Of a stretch of 64,000 bases of DNA, positions 8,918-17,519 are shown piece by piece. Made by a program: the position numbers and the translations under genes. Every line of letters starts with the position of its first letter. Position 1 is the first letter of the stretch. Origin of the DNA: Hyphomicrobium sp. LHD-15 (GTDB taxonomy: Bacteria > Pseudomonadota > Alphaproteobacteria > Rhizobiales > Hyphomicrobiaceae); contig NZ_JAVIFT010000002.1 in the NCBI RefSeq assembly GCF_031157355.1, forward strand, positions 310,001 to 374,000, in the 5' to 3' direction. The notes below the pieces were generated by a model. The model saw nothing but the letters and a program-made list of their open reading frames with translations, ran no database searches and was not told the DNA's origin.

Positions 8918-8950
8918 AAACTCTCCGGCGGTCGTTTGCCGCCGGAGTTT
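8918..8950. terminator. Rho-independent terminator-like hairpin
   Basis: CTCCGGCGG (8923-8931) pairs perfectly with CCGCCGGAG (8939-8947), flanked by AAA and TTT. It sits between the convergent PepSY and 8989 genes and can serve both. Confidence 0.75.
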
Positions 8951-8988
8951 CACTTTCTTGCCTCTCTTCACTCTGCTTCAAAGATTAT

Positions 8989-9291
8989 TCAGGCGCGGCG
9001 CTTGCGTGTGGCGGCGGCCTTCTTTGCGGAGGCGGAGCGCGCTGAAGCTGGGCGTGACGCCGATGCCCGGCCGCCGATCTTGCCGCCCTTGTGTGCTGCA
9101 GGATTTCCGGTTGAACGGCCGCGGCCGGATCCGCCTGGTGCCTTGCCGCCTCCGTCATCCTTGTTGACGGTCGCCCAAGCGCGACGTTCGGCTTCCTTCG
9201 TTCCGACACCTCGCTTCTCGTAGCCTTCGGCGATGTGATCTGCCTTGCGTTCCTGCTTGGCGGTGTATTTGCTTTTCTCTCCTCGCGGCAT
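8989..9291 (-). CDS. Small basic Ala/Ser/Lys/Arg-rich protein (plasmid-stabilisation-like)
   Basis: A 100-residue very basic protein. The N-terminal half has MPRGEKSKYTAKQERKADHI followed by GYEKRGVGTKEAERRAWATV, resembling small proteins often annotated as plasmid stabilisation or KGG-type stress proteins. The C-terminal half is a low-complexity Gly/Ala/Ser/Lys/Arg tail like that of bacterial histone-H1-like proteins. The start at 9291 has GGAG six bases upstream and is much better than the longer in-frame starts. Nucleic-acid binding is plausible from composition only. Confidence 0.75.
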   Translation of the reverse strand: MPRGEKSKYTAKQERKADHIAEGYEKRGVGTKEAERRAWATVNKDDGGGKAPGGSGRGRSTGNPAAHKGGKIGGRASASRPASARSASAKKAAATRKRRA

Positions 9292-9570
9292 TGTACTCTC
9301 CTCGTGCGTTCTCCTTGTCGTTTTCAACTCCATTATCTTTTGTGAACGAATGCTTCCGAATTGCCGGACCGTTCGACTTTTGGTCAACATCGTGCCGGCC
9401 GATCGGTTCCTTTTCGCGGAACATCGTCACGATGGATCGACACTCGATGCTTTGGTCTAGAATGGCTCATTTAATGTTGCTCTCGGCGCGCTAGACAGCC
9501 AAACCTAGCGCCGCGGTTTCCATCGTCTGCGATTGTATTTTTTTCATTTCCTGAAACGAGGCCAAAAGGA

Positions 9571-11169
9571 ATGACCGAGAGATTTCGCGTGCTCGTCGCC
9601 GATCCTATCCACGATGACGGGCGCAAGCTGCTCGAGAGCAACGGCGCTCTCGCGGTCGATGTCAAAACCGGGCTCGATGAAGCGGGCCTGATCGCGTGCA
9701 TCGGCGTTTACGACGGCCTCATCGTGCGTTCGAAGACGCGGGTCACGGCGCCCGTCATCGCGGCGGCGCGTTCGCTCAAAGCGATCGGGCGCGCCGGAAT
9801 TGGTGTCGACAACATCGATGTTCCGGCCGCGACTGAGCGCGGGATCGTGGTGTTCAATACGCCGGATGCCAACGCGACGACGACGGCCGAACTGACGATC
9901 GCGCATCTGCTCTCGCTCAGCCGCCATCTGCCGCAGGCAGACCGCTCGGTGCGCAGCGGCGCGTGGCAGCCGACCCGGTATGTGGGCTCCGAGCTTGCCG
10001 GAAAAACTGTCGGCATCATCGGCTTTGGAACCATCGGCCGTCTGGTGGCCGTGCGCTGCGCGGGGCTGAAGATGCACGTGTGGGCGCATGATCCGTTCGT
10101 GTCGCCCGAGATCATGGCGCAATCTGCGGCGGAGCCGCAGGAGCTCGATGCGCTCATTGCGGGTTCCGACTATGTCACGCTGCATTGCCCGCTCATCGAC
10201 AAAACGCGCAATCTGATCGACGCGGCCCGCATCGCGAAGATGAAGCCGGGCGCGCGCCTCATCAATTGCGCGCGTGGCGGTCTCATCGACGAGGACGCGT
10301 TGGTCGCCGCGCTCACGAGTGGGCACCTGGCCGGTGCGGCGCTCGATGTGTATGTCAAGGAACCGCCGAAGGACTCGCCGCTGCTTGGTCTCGACAACGT
10401 CGTTTTGACGCCGCATCTTGGAGCCTCCACCGAAGAAGCACAGCAGGCCGTGAGTGTGCAAATCGCCGAGGATCTCGTCCACTTTCTCACCACCGGTGCG
10501 GCGGAGGCGGCCGTCAATCTGCCGCGTATTTCGAGCGAGCAGTTGAACCGTACGCGGCCTTACCAGGAGCTGGCCCTCGCGCTCGGGCGGCTGGTCGGAT
10601 CATTGACTGATGGCCCGATCAGCGAATTGGTGGTGCGGCTGTTCGGAAGCGTGGCGGAGCTCGATGCGCGCCCGATCACGGCGGAGGCGCTCGTGGGGCT
10701 TTTGAACAAGCGGCTCGCGGGGCCGGTCAACCGGGTCAACGCGGCCCATCTCGCGCGGGCGCAAGGCATCGAGGTTCGAGAGTCTCGCTCGGAGCACGCA
10801 CGCGACTACGTTTCGTTGATCGAGGTGAGCGCGGTTACGAAGACATCGACGACGACGGTTGCGGGTACGCTGCTTGGCGGGCGGTTGCCGCGGCTCGTGC
10901 GCATCGATTCCTATGATGTCGAAGCGGTGCCGAAAGGGCATTTCCTGTTCACTCGCCATTCGGATCAGCCGGGTGTCGTGGGGGCGCTCGGTGGTATTCT
11001 CGCGCGCGAGCGTATCAACATCTCGCGCATGCACGTCGGCATCGACGCGAACGGCGGGGCGGATCAGGCAATTGCCTTGATCAGCATCGCCGCTCCTTTG
11101 TCGGAGACGGCGCTTTCAGAGATTCAGGCGCTGCCGCCGATCCAGCAGGTGGTATCGTTCGAACTTTGA
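9571..11169 (+). CDS. serA: D-3-phosphoglycerate dehydrogenase
   Basis: A 532-residue type-I (long) phosphoglycerate dehydrogenase, the first step of serine synthesis. The substrate-binding domain has [12 protein letters not shown] near residue 72. The NAD domain has [14 protein letters not shown] near residue 147. The catalytic Arg, Glu and His lie in [14 protein letters not shown] and TPHLGAST. After residue 325 come an allosteric substrate-binding domain and a C-terminal ACT domain containing [17 protein letters not shown] and NISRMHVG, suggesting serine feedback control. The next gene, 37 bp away, is serC, so the two serine-pathway enzymes form an operon. Confidence 0.97.
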   Translation: MTERFRVLVADPIHDDGRKLLESNGALAVDVKTGLDEAGLIACIGVYDGLIVRSKTRVTAPVIAAARSLKAIGRAGIGVDNIDVPAATERGIVVFNTPDANATTTAELTIAHLLSLSRHLPQADRSVRSGAWQPTRYVGSELAGKTVGIIGFGTIGRLVAVRCAGLKMHVWAHDPFVSPEIMAQSAAEPQELDALIAGSDYVTLHCPLIDKTRNLIDAARIAKMKPGARLINCARGGLIDEDALVAALTSGHLAGAALDVYVKEPPKDSPLLGLDNVVLTPHLGASTEEAQQAVSVQIAEDLVHFLTTGAAEAAVNLPRISSEQLNRTRPYQELALALGRLVGSLTDGPISELVVRLFGSVAELDARPITAEALVGLLNKRLAGPVNRVNAAHLARAQGIEVRESRSEHARDYVSLIEVSAVTKTSTTTVAGTLLGGRLPRLVRIDSYDVEAVPKGHFLFTRHSDQPGVVGALGGILARERINISRMHVGIDANGGADQAIALISIAAPLSETALSEIQALPPIQQVVSFEL

Positions 11170-11206
11170 TTTCGCCAAGCGCTCCATTCACGAAGACGGA
11201 AACGAC

Positions 11207-12376
11207 ATGACAACGCCTGCCAAGCCCGCCCGCCGTCCGATCAATCCGCGCTTTTCGTCGGGGCCGTGCGCGAAGAGGCCGGGATGGAGCCCGGATGCGC
11301 TCGGTGATGCGTTTCTCGGTCGCTCTCACCGTGCGAAGGAGGGCAAGGCGCGCCTCAAGCTCGCGATCAGCAAGACGCGCGCGTTGCTCGGCTTGCCAGA
11401 AGGCTTTCATGTCGGGATCCTGCCGGGGTCGGATACCGGCGCGTTCGAGGCTGCGATGTGGTCGCTGCTCGGCGAGCGCGGGATTGACGTGCTGGCCTGG
11501 GAGAGCTTCGGCAAGGGGTGGGTCACGGATATCGTGAAGCATCTCAAGATCGCCGACGTGCGCGTGCTCGAAGCCGACTATGGGGCGTTGCCAAATCTCG
11601 CGGCAGTCGATTTCTCGCGCGACGTGGTGTTCACCTGGAACGGCACCACTTCGGGCGTGCGGGTGCCGGATGGACGCTGGATTCCCGACGACCGCGAGGG
11701 GCTAACGCTGGTCGACGCGACGAGCGCGATCTTCGCGCAGCCGATCGATTGGTCGAAGGCGGACGTCGTCACCTACTCGTGGCAGAAGGTGCTGGGCGGC
11801 GAAGGGGCGCATGGGATGCTCATTCTCAGTCCGCGCGCCGTTGCCAGGCTCGAACGCTATACGCCGGCGTGGCCGCTGCCGAAGCTGTTCCGCCTCACCA
11901 AGAAGGGGAAGCTCGACGCGGCGATCTTCGAGGGCGAGACGATCAACACGCCTTCGATGCTGTGCGTCGAGGATTATCTCGATGCGCTGACGTGGGCGGA
12001 AGGCGTGGGCGGGCTTTCGGGCCTGATGGCGCGGGCGAACGCGAATGCGCGCGTGCTGTTCGATTGGATCGACCGCACCCCCTGGATCTGCAACCTGGCG
12101 CTCGTGCCCGAGACGCGCTCTAACACGTCTGTCTGTCTCAAGGTCGTCGATGCCGATGTTCTGGCACTTCCGGAGGCTGGACAGGCCGCTTTCGTGAAGG
12201 GGATCGCGCAGCGCCTCGAGGCTGAAGGCGCGGCGTTCGATATCGGCTCCTATCGCGATGCGCCGGCGGGGCTTCGAATCTGGACCGGCGCGACAGTCGA
12301 AGCCAGCGATCTCGAAGCGCTGACGCCGTGGCTCGATTGGGCGTTCGCCGAGGCCAAGGCGGCACTCAGGATTTAG
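11207..12376 (+). CDS. serC: Phosphoserine aminotransferase
   Basis: A 389-residue class-V aminotransferase of the alphaproteobacterial/archaeal-type SerC branch, starting [19 protein letters not shown]. It converts 3-phosphohydroxypyruvate and glutamate to phosphoserine. The pyridoxal-phosphate lysine is in [15 protein letters not shown] (Lys near residue 194). [16 protein letters not shown] and [13 protein letters not shown] are the cofactor and substrate segments. It follows serA by 37 bp with a GGA-type ribosome site, and ends seven bases from the stop of the convergent outer-membrane protein gene. Confidence 0.96.
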   Translation: MTTPAKPARRPINPRFSSGPCAKRPGWSPDALGDAFLGRSHRAKEGKARLKLAISKTRALLGLPEGFHVGILPGSDTGAFEAAMWSLLGERGIDVLAWESFGKGWVTDIVKHLKIADVRVLEADYGALPNLAAVDFSRDVVFTWNGTTSGVRVPDGRWIPDDREGLTLVDATSAIFAQPIDWSKADVVTYSWQKVLGGEGAHGMLILSPRAVARLERYTPAWPLPKLFRLTKKGKLDAAIFEGETINTPSMLCVEDYLDALTWAEGVGGLSGLMARANANARVLFDWIDRTPWICNLALVPETRSNTSVCLKVVDADVLALPEAGQAAFVKGIAQRLEAEGAAFDIGSYRDAPAGLRIWTGATVEASDLEALTPWLDWAFAEAKAALRI

Positions 12377-12383
12377 GCCCGCC

Positions 12384-13319
12384 TCAGAACGTCACTTCCA
12401 TGCTGAGCTTCAAGGTCGTGGAAGGCGTGTTGCTGTTGAGGCCGAACAGGGCGCCGACGCCGAGGCTGACCTCGGTGCTTTCGTCCTCTTCGCCGCTTCC
12501 ACGAGAGATGCCGAACGAGGGCTCGAAGTTCCAGTAGACGACCGGCCCTAAGCGATGTTGGTCGAAATCGCCGAACAGAGCCGCCTCCTCGCTTTTGCCA
12601 CCGCGACCGCAGACACGATCGATGGTGCCGTAAGCTTCAAGCGCAAGGTCTATGTGCTCCGACCAGCGATATTTGAGCTGGTTGGCGTAGGCAAAATCGA
12701 TTTTCTCGTCTTTCTGTCCGGCGTCATTGCGCTCGCCGCCGAAGAACTGGACTAGGGTCGGGTTGAGGCTCAGCAGCCATGGGCCGCTCGCCCATTCGAA
12801 GATCGGGCCGGCAACGAGCGTGCGTGCGCCACCGCTTTCGGCGGGGATTTCATACTCGACGACAACGCCAAGCCCCACGCCGTCGCCTTTGCGCGGCACG
12901 GCGATCCAGATCACCTCGGCGGCGTATTCGTCCAGTTTCAGATCGTCGTAGCCTTGGGCGCTATGCGGTGTTGTTGGATCCTCACGGCGCTCCTTCTCGT
13001 ATTCGATGCCGATCCGGGTCTTGAGGTTGGGGGTGATGCCGAACTCAAGCTCCAGCGCGTTGCGGGCTTTGGCGATGGAGTTGTCGTCGGCTTCGAGGTC
13101 GCCGCCGTTGCTGATGGTTTTGCGGCGAGGGTTTCCAAACGAGTAGGCGTTCTGGCTTTGGAACTCGATCTCACCGGGTTCAGATTCAAGGGTTTTGACC
13201 TCGAATTGCCCGATCGCGGGTCCAGCGATGGCGTGGCCGCCGCTCAGGACCGTCAGGCCGCCGAATAGGCCCATGGCACACGCGGCGATTCCGCCTTGTC
13301 GTGGTGCTCCCCTCAGCAT
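12384..13319 (-). CDS. Putative outer-membrane beta-barrel protein
   Basis: A 311-residue exported protein. After a basic N-terminus and the hydrophobic run IAACAMGLFGGLTVLSGGHA, the mature part alternates polar and aromatic residues in short strands, with many acidic turns, and ends TLKLSMEVTF, a terminal Phe typical of outer-membrane barrels. I recognise no named family; similar proteins are annotated as putative transporters or porin-like. Start 13319 is preferred over the adjacent ATG at 13322 because of spacing to GGAGGGG. Upstream is a TGTCAG-type repeat at 13379-13396 with TATTGC 11 bases below it, so regulation by the nearby two-component system is plausible. Confidence 0.75.
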   Translation of the reverse strand: MLRGAPRQGGIAACAMGLFGGLTVLSGGHAIAGPAIGQFEVKTLESEPGEIEFQSQNAYSFGNPRRKTISNGGDLEADDNSIAKARNALELEFGITPNLKTRIGIEYEKERREDPTTPHSAQGYDDLKLDEYAAEVIWIAVPRKGDGVGLGVVVEYEIPAESGGARTLVAGPIFEWASGPWLLSLNPTLVQFFGGERNDAGQKDEKIDFAYANQLKYRWSEHIDLALEAYGTIDRVCGRGGKSEEAALFGDFDQHRLGPVVYWNFEPSFGISRGSGEEDESTEVSLGVGALFGLNSNTPSTTLKLSMEVTF

Positions 13320-13378
13320 CATCCCCTCCAGGACTTTTTCCCAATTAAGCGGGATATCCTGGCAATACCAAGAGAATT

Positions 13379-13396
13379 CTGACAACGCGCTGACAG
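13379..13396 (-). promoter_or_regulatory. 11-bp-spaced direct repeat and possible -10 before outer-membrane protein gene
   Basis: Minus strand reads CTGTCAG-CGCG-TTGTCAG, then 11 bases, then TATTGC as a candidate -10. It is 60-77 bases upstream of the start codon. The same 7-4-7 arrangement occurs at the PepSY/TCS locus. Confidence 0.5.
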
Positions 13397-13444
13397 CGCA
13401 GTGCAAACGCCGAAAAATGCGGTGCTTGGCTTATGTTCGGCGAG

Positions 13445-13921
13445 TCAGCGGAGGGCGAGGATGTAGGCCGCTGTCGCCGCCAGCGAAGCTGCCGTGCGGA
13501 CGTGGTTCCACCAGGTCCATTCGGTCAGGTAGCGTTTCCAGATGACGGCGCTTTCGGGCCGGTCCGCGTCGCAGGCCGCGAGTGCGTCGTTCAACGGCAC
13601 GTTGCGCCGGATGGTCAGTAGGAAGGTGCCGACGACGTACAGGGCGCCGCCTGCAAGCCACCAGATCGCGCGCGGGTCGTCGACTTTGAAGATCGCCATC
13701 AACGCAAGAAACGCCGACGTTGCCGCCGTGCCGACGAAAACCGCGATGAACGGCGATTGCACGACGACGACGTTGATGGACTGCATCGCGGCGATGCCTT
13801 CCGGTATGGGCCGACGGGCCAGCGCCGACATGATGAAGGTCGAGAACGCGAAGAACGTGCCCGCGATCAGCGCGGCGCCGAGGGTGGAAATCCAGGTCAG
13901 GACCGCGAGCAGGCCTTCCAT
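13445..13921 (-). CDS. DUF1772 (anthrone-oxygenase-like) membrane protein
   Basis: A 158-residue integral membrane protein with four hydrophobic helices (about residues 6-28, 52-74, 80-104 and 138-156). The pattern FAFSTFIMSAL, QSINVVVVQSPFI and the polar RRNVPLND....WKRYLTEWTWWNHVRTAASL matches the DUF1772 family. Function is not established in bacteria. Start 13921 is chosen because GGGAGA precedes it by seven bases; the ATG at 13936 has no ribosome site. It is monocistronic in appearance. Confidence 0.85.
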   Translation of the reverse strand: MEGLLAVLTWISTLGAALIAGTFFAFSTFIMSALARRPIPEGIAAMQSINVVVVQSPFIAVFVGTAATSAFLALMAIFKVDDPRAIWWLAGGALYVVGTFLLTIRRNVPLNDALAACDADRPESAVIWKRYLTEWTWWNHVRTAASLAATAAYILALR

Positions 13922-13996
13922 CGTCCGGTCTCCCATCGGGGCGCTTGGGATGCGTGATGGCTTACTATACGCCGATGCCGTGACGGCGTCTTCGCC

Positions 13997-15079
13997 TCAC
14001 GATTTCCTTTCCTTGTCGAGCAACGCGCGCTTGCGTTCGACGCCCCAGCGATAGCCGGAGAGTGACCCGTCCGTGCGTACGACACGGTGGCAGGGAATGG
14101 CAATGGCGATGGTATTCGCTGCGCACGCCGATGCCACGGCGCGAACCGCGCTTGGCTTCCCGATGCGCTCAGCGAGCTCGGAGTAGCTCACAGTCGTGCC
14201 AGGCGGGATCTGCTGCAGCGCTTGCCACACGCGATGCTGGAACGCTGTGCCCTGTACGTCGAGCGGGAGGTTCAATCCCTTGCCCGGGGCCTCCACGAAG
14301 CTCACGACCTTGGCGACGATTTCCGCGAAAGATTTGTCGCCTCCGACGAGTTTGGCGTTGGGAAACTGATCCCTGAGGTCGCGTTCCAGATCTGTCGGGT
14401 CGTTGCCGAGCAGGATCGCGGCGACGCCCCTTTCGCTCGCGGCGACGAGGATGGCGCCAAGCGAGCATTCGCCGATCGCGAAACGCAACTCGGCGTTGTT
14501 GCCGCCTTTGCGGAAATCGGAAGGGATCATTCCCAGAACCTCGTCGGAGCAGGCGTAGAAGCGGCCGCTCGAATTGAACCCGGACTCGTGAATGGCTTCG
14601 GTCACCGAGCCGCTTTGCTTGAGATTGTGGCGGACGCGCGCGTGACGGTGGGCGACGGCGTAGGCCTTGGGCGTCACGCCCGTACTCGCCTTGAAGACGC
14701 GATGAAAATGAAAGGGGCTCAAGCCGCTCGCTCCGGCGAGATCGGCAAGTGTGGGAAGCTCGTCGGCCTGCTCGATCAAGCGGCAGGCCGCGGCGACGAT
14801 CGCGGCGTGGGTCTCGTCGAGCGATGCCGCGTTCGGCTTGCAGCGCTTGCAGGGACGAAAGCCTGCGGTCTCGGCTTCCTCGCACGTTGTATGGAAGCGG
14901 ACATTCTCGCGGTTGGCGAGGCGCGCCGAACAGGAGGGGCGGCAGTAGACGCCGGTGCTGGCGACCGAATAGTAGAAGATGCCGTCCTGCGTCTTGTCGC
15001 GCGCGACAACGGCCTTCCAGAGCTGCTGGTCGCTGTCAGCAGCTGTTGGACGCAGGCGTTTTTCGCGGGTTTCTGTCAT
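13997..15079 (-). CDS. ada: Bifunctional Ada: DNA methylphosphotriester acceptor / O6-methylguanine methyltransferase regulator
   Basis: A 360-residue Ada protein with all domains. The N-terminal zinc module has Cys46, Cys50, Cys77 and Cys80 (GVYCRPSC and FRPCKRC), one of which accepts methyl groups from phosphotriesters. An AraC-type helix-turn-helix (about 90-185) includes LADLAGASGLSPFHFHRVFK. The C-terminal methyltransferase has the acceptor Cys330 in IPCHRVV and the wing SGYRWGVERKRALL. It repairs alkylated DNA and activates its own regulon when methylated. No alkB or aidB partner lies next to it. Confidence 0.96.
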   Translation of the reverse strand: MTETREKRLRPTAADSDQQLWKAVVARDKTQDGIFYYSVASTGVYCRPSCSARLANRENVRFHTTCEEAETAGFRPCKRCKPNAASLDETHAAIVAAACRLIEQADELPTLADLAGASGLSPFHFHRVFKASTGVTPKAYAVAHRHARVRHNLKQSGSVTEAIHESGFNSSGRFYACSDEVLGMIPSDFRKGGNNAELRFAIGECSLGAILVAASERGVAAILLGNDPTDLERDLRDQFPNAKLVGGDKSFAEIVAKVVSFVEAPGKGLNLPLDVQGTAFQHRVWQALQQIPPGTTVSYSELAERIGKPSAVRAVASACAANTIAIAIPCHRVVRTDGSLSGYRWGVERKRALLDKERKS

Positions 15080-15216
15080 CGATCTGGTCCTCGTCGCTCG
15101 ATTCCCCGGACGATAGAGCGGCTGCTACTTGACGGCACTCCGATCCTTGCTCTGAAATCGAGACGCGAGCGTACCTATATCTGGCGCTTGTGCCAGGCTA
15201 TACGCAAGAGGCTGAT

Positions 15217-15519
15217 ATGACTTCTATTTCCGTGCGCAAAGAAACGTCGCTCAAAGGCGGGCGGTATGTCGCGAAGGTGGACGGCGCCGAGGGCGAAGCG
15301 GAGCTCGTGTTCTCCATACGGTCGCCCGTTTTGATCAGCGCCGATCATACCGGTGCGCCGGACAGCCTGCGCGGGACGGGTGCTGCGGGGGCGCTGGTCG
15401 AATACATGGTCAACGATGCGCGCAGCAACGGTTTCAAGATCATCCCGCTGTGCCCTTATGTGCTGGCTCAGTACAAGCGGCATCCGGAGTGGGAGGACGT
15501 CATGACGCCCGGGCCATGA
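15217..15519 (+). CDS. Small GNAT-fold N-acetyltransferase (YidJ-like)
   Basis: A 100-residue protein matching the short acetyltransferase family typified by yeast and plant YidJ/GNAT-like proteins: SIRSPVLISADHT, then DSLRGTGAAGALVEYMV (acetyl-CoA loop) and KIIPLCPYVLAQYKRHPEW, the last being the family signature. The substrate is unknown. Start 15217 has AAGAGG upstream; an in-frame start at 15190 is less likely. It is divergent from ada. Confidence 0.85.
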   Translation: MTSISVRKETSLKGGRYVAKVDGAEGEAELVFSIRSPVLISADHTGAPDSLRGTGAAGALVEYMVNDARSNGFKIIPLCPYVLAQYKRHPEWEDVMTPGP

Positions 15520-15547
15520 GCGGGGGCGTTGCGGGCCATCTGCTTTC

Positions 15548-15904
15548 TCAGTTTCCAAGCCGGGATACGTAGTCGCCGGTCGAGGCGGCGACGGCAAGGC
15601 TGGTTTCTCCGGCGCCGCGTGTGCGCCCGTCCATGCGCCAAAGCAGGGAGCCATCCTCGATGCTGAGTGCGAACACAGTGCCCATGCACCCTGCAAGTAC
15701 GATCTCGTCGGAGATGGCGACGCTGACGGGTTGTCCCTCACAGGCGGAAGCGCCCGTCAGCGTGGCGAGCGCCTGGGTCCATAGCTTCCGACCCGTTGCG
15801 GCTTCGAGCAGATAAACTTGTCCGGCATGTCCTACGGCGACGCTGGCGCCGGCGCGCGCCCGCGCAAACGGAATTTCGATGTCACTGACGGTGGTCATGG
15901 CCAT
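15548..15904 (-). CDS. Short PQQ-type beta-propeller-repeat protein
   Basis: A 118-residue protein with PQQ/BamB-like blades: GQVYLLEAATGRKLWTQALA and GTVFALSIEDGSLLWRMDG, each a strand-AxTGxxLW unit. A full propeller needs five to eight blades, so this is either a fragment, a subunit that oligomerises, or a degenerate gene. There is no signal peptide. Start 15904 has GGAGG nine bases upstream and gives a 23-base overlap with the preceding DUF2165 gene, implying coupling. Confidence 0.6.
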   Translation of the reverse strand: MAMTTVSDIEIPFARARAGASVAVGHAGQVYLLEAATGRKLWTQALATLTGASACEGQPVSVAISDEIVLAGCMGTVFALSIEDGSLLWRMDGRTRGAGETSLAVAASTGDYVSRLGN

Positions 15905-16391
15905 GGGGCGCATCCTCCAATGCAACGAAAATCAGAACGATGCCGAACGATGCGGCGAAGCGGAACGCGGCCTCTTGCCCATTCCAGGTCTGTGATTGCC
16001 ACATCTGGAACCATTCGCCGCCGATGACGAGAAAGCCGAAGAAATAGAACCCGAAACCTGCTGCGAGACCGGCAATCGCCAGGCCTTTGGCGGCATTGAA
16101 CTCGGCAGGTGCCGCGAGACGGCGCGCGAAAAGGCGCCATGCGCCGGCCACGCAGAGCAGGCCCACTCCGATTTCAGAGGCAATGAGCAGCGCATAGGCG
16201 ACGTGATGGATGGAGTCGCTCGTGATCGCTCGCCACAGGAGGGCGTTGTTGGGAAAGGTCGTGTCCATCGACAGGACGTGGCGGACGAACTCGAAGTTCG
16301 TTCCGTAGTCGAGGATGTTGTCGATGCCGACCAGCAGTCCGAAAAGACCGAGGAAGAGCGTCAGGGCGGCTTTCGATATGCGAACGATCAT
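15882..16391 (-). CDS. DUF2165 integral membrane protein
   Basis: A 169-residue membrane protein with four helices (about residues 5-27, 65-87, 103-125 and 140-160). The motifs DNILDYGTNFEFVRHVLSMD (loop after helix 1) and GGEWFQMWQSQTWNGQEAAF (loop between helices 3 and 4) are characteristic of DUF2165. Function is unknown. The small PQQ-repeat gene overlaps its 3' end. The two genes are read in the same direction as the TetR gene further upstream but are separated from it by 95 bp. Confidence 0.88.
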   Translation of the reverse strand: MIVRISKAALTLFLGLFGLLVGIDNILDYGTNFEFVRHVLSMDTTFPNNALLWRAITSDSIHHVAYALLIASEIGVGLLCVAGAWRLFARRLAAPAEFNAAKGLAIAGLAAGFGFYFFGFLVIGGEWFQMWQSQTWNGQEAAFRFAASFGIVLIFVALEDAPHGHDHRQ

Positions 16392-16486
16392 GCTCGGGCC
16401 ATGAGTTAGACGCGCGCCGGTTGGTCAGAATGACTGCACCAACGTACTCCGTGCGCCGATGCCCGACAACGGAGGGCTCGCCCGTA

Positions 16487-17131
16487 TCAACGGCCGTTGG
16501 CTTTTGCTTCCGCGAGCTTCTGCTCCAGCAGGGGAACGAGCATCTCGATCGCCTGGTGCCGGAAACCTGCATAGATCCCGTTCTCGCGATCGCGGTTGGA
16601 AAAGATCGACGACGTTCCTTCGATCACCGCGCCGAGGACATAGAGGCTGTCGCGCAAGCCGCGTGCGCTCGGTGCATCGGGCTCGACGCCGAGCGACTTC
16701 ATGCACACGTCCACGGCGCCATCGTAAAGCTGGGTAAGTCCGGCCGCCACGTGCGGATTGTGCGTCGCCATGGCCCACAGCTCGAGAAAAAGGGGCGCGG
16801 TTTCGGGCGAGACCGCGTCGTCCACCAGCCAGGTCACCAAGGCGCGGATCGGACCATCCTCGTGGGCCTCTATCGAGGCCACAAGCTCGTCGAAACGGGC
16901 ACGGTAACGCTCCAGGATGGCGTCGAGCATCGCCTCCACGAGCTTGTCGCGCGTGGCGTAGTGATGGGTGACGTTGCCGTAGAATACGCCGGCGCTATCT
17001 GCAACCGATTGCAGTGTGAAGCCGGAGAAGCCCTTCTCCGCGAGCACGGCGATCGCCGCGTCGAGAATCTTGGTGCGGGTAGCCGCCCCCATGCGGTTGG
17101 GCTTGCCCGGCGGTTGCGATGTTGGAGCCAT
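16487..17131 (-). CDS. TetR/AcrR-family transcriptional regulator
   Basis: A 214-residue TetR-type repressor. The DNA-binding domain (about residues 14-65) shows TRTKILDAAIAVLAEKGFSG followed by TLQSVADSAGVFYGNVTHHYATRDKLV, the classic helix-turn-helix. The C-terminal ligand-binding and dimerisation domain is divergent, as is usual. It is divergent from the large adhesin gene at 17520, and two inverted repeats lie in the shared intergenic region, so regulation of itself and that gene is a reasonable guess. The ligand is unknown. Confidence 0.9.
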   Translation of the reverse strand: MAPTSQPPGKPNRMGAATRTKILDAAIAVLAEKGFSGFTLQSVADSAGVFYGNVTHHYATRDKLVEAMLDAILERYRARFDELVASIEAHEDGPIRALVTWLVDDAVSPETAPLFLELWAMATHNPHVAAGLTQLYDGAVDVCMKSLGVEPDAPSARGLRDSLYVLGAVIEGTSSIFSNRDRENGIYAGFRHQAIEMLVPLLEQKLAEAKANGR

Positions 17132-17257
17132 GGCGGATGTATTCCTGAAGTCGCCGCACGGGGCAAGCGTACCCGCTCACCTCGGGGCGGGAAGTCGTGG
17201 GCTCCGTAAATGAACGCTTATCACTGTCCTATCCCGGTCCTGCCGATGCTCGGATAA

Positions 17258-17281
17258 AAGTTTGGTACCGGAACCAAACTT
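17258..17281. promoter_or_regulatory. 24-bp palindrome, candidate TetR operator
   Basis: The arms AAGTTTGGTACC and GGAACCAAACTT form an inverted repeat with one mismatch and no spacer, 127 bp upstream of the TetR start and just before a -35-like sequence directed at the adhesin gene. Confidence 0.5.
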
Positions 17282-17284
17282 ACG

Positions 17285-17313
17285 TTGACTGCTAAAAATA
17301 CCAATCCTAGGTA
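17285..17313 (+). promoter_or_regulatory. Candidate promoter toward the adhesin gene
   Basis: TTGACT (17285-17290) and TAGGTA (17308-17313) are spaced by 17 bases. TATTTATAG just downstream offers an alternative -10. The leader would be about 200 bases. Confidence 0.35.
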
Positions 17314-17316
17314 TTT
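17296..17316. promoter_or_regulatory. Second inverted repeat overlapping the candidate -10
   Basis: Perfect 7-bp arms AAATACC and GGTATTT enclose AATCCTA. It overlaps the putative -10, a good position for a repressor site. Confidence 0.4.
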
Positions 17317-17519
17317 ATAGCTGTAAATGCGTGATTCGGCCGATTCCCGGGCTTTTGCCCGGCCTGTGCGGGGGCGTGGCCGGCTGCTTCCGGGTGTATC
17401 GGAGGACAAACTCCAGATTTTGAGAACCGACCGATCTGCGAACAGAGGTGTTTGCGGAAACGGGAGAAGTTTGTCTGCGGTGCGCGCGACGCGCAGCCGA
17501 GAGCGATGCCGGGGGGCAC

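Larger units (their letters stand above)
17132..17519. other. Intergenic region with two palindromes and a promoter-like pair
   Basis: This 388-bp gap between the divergent TetR and adhesin genes is locally AT-richer around 17250-17330. It holds the elements listed separately at 17258, 17285 and 17296. The remainder shows no convincing gene. Confidence 0.5.

Noticed and set aside
9485-9512. An imperfect hairpin (GGCGCGCTAG with CTAGCGCC) before serA, considered as a leader or riboswitch.
   Set aside because: The stem has a two-base bulge and I recognise no riboswitch consensus around it.
15031-15050. CTGTCAG followed by CTGTTGG, resembling the TGTCAG repeat.
   Set aside because: The spacing is 10 bp rather than 11 and it lies inside the ada coding region.
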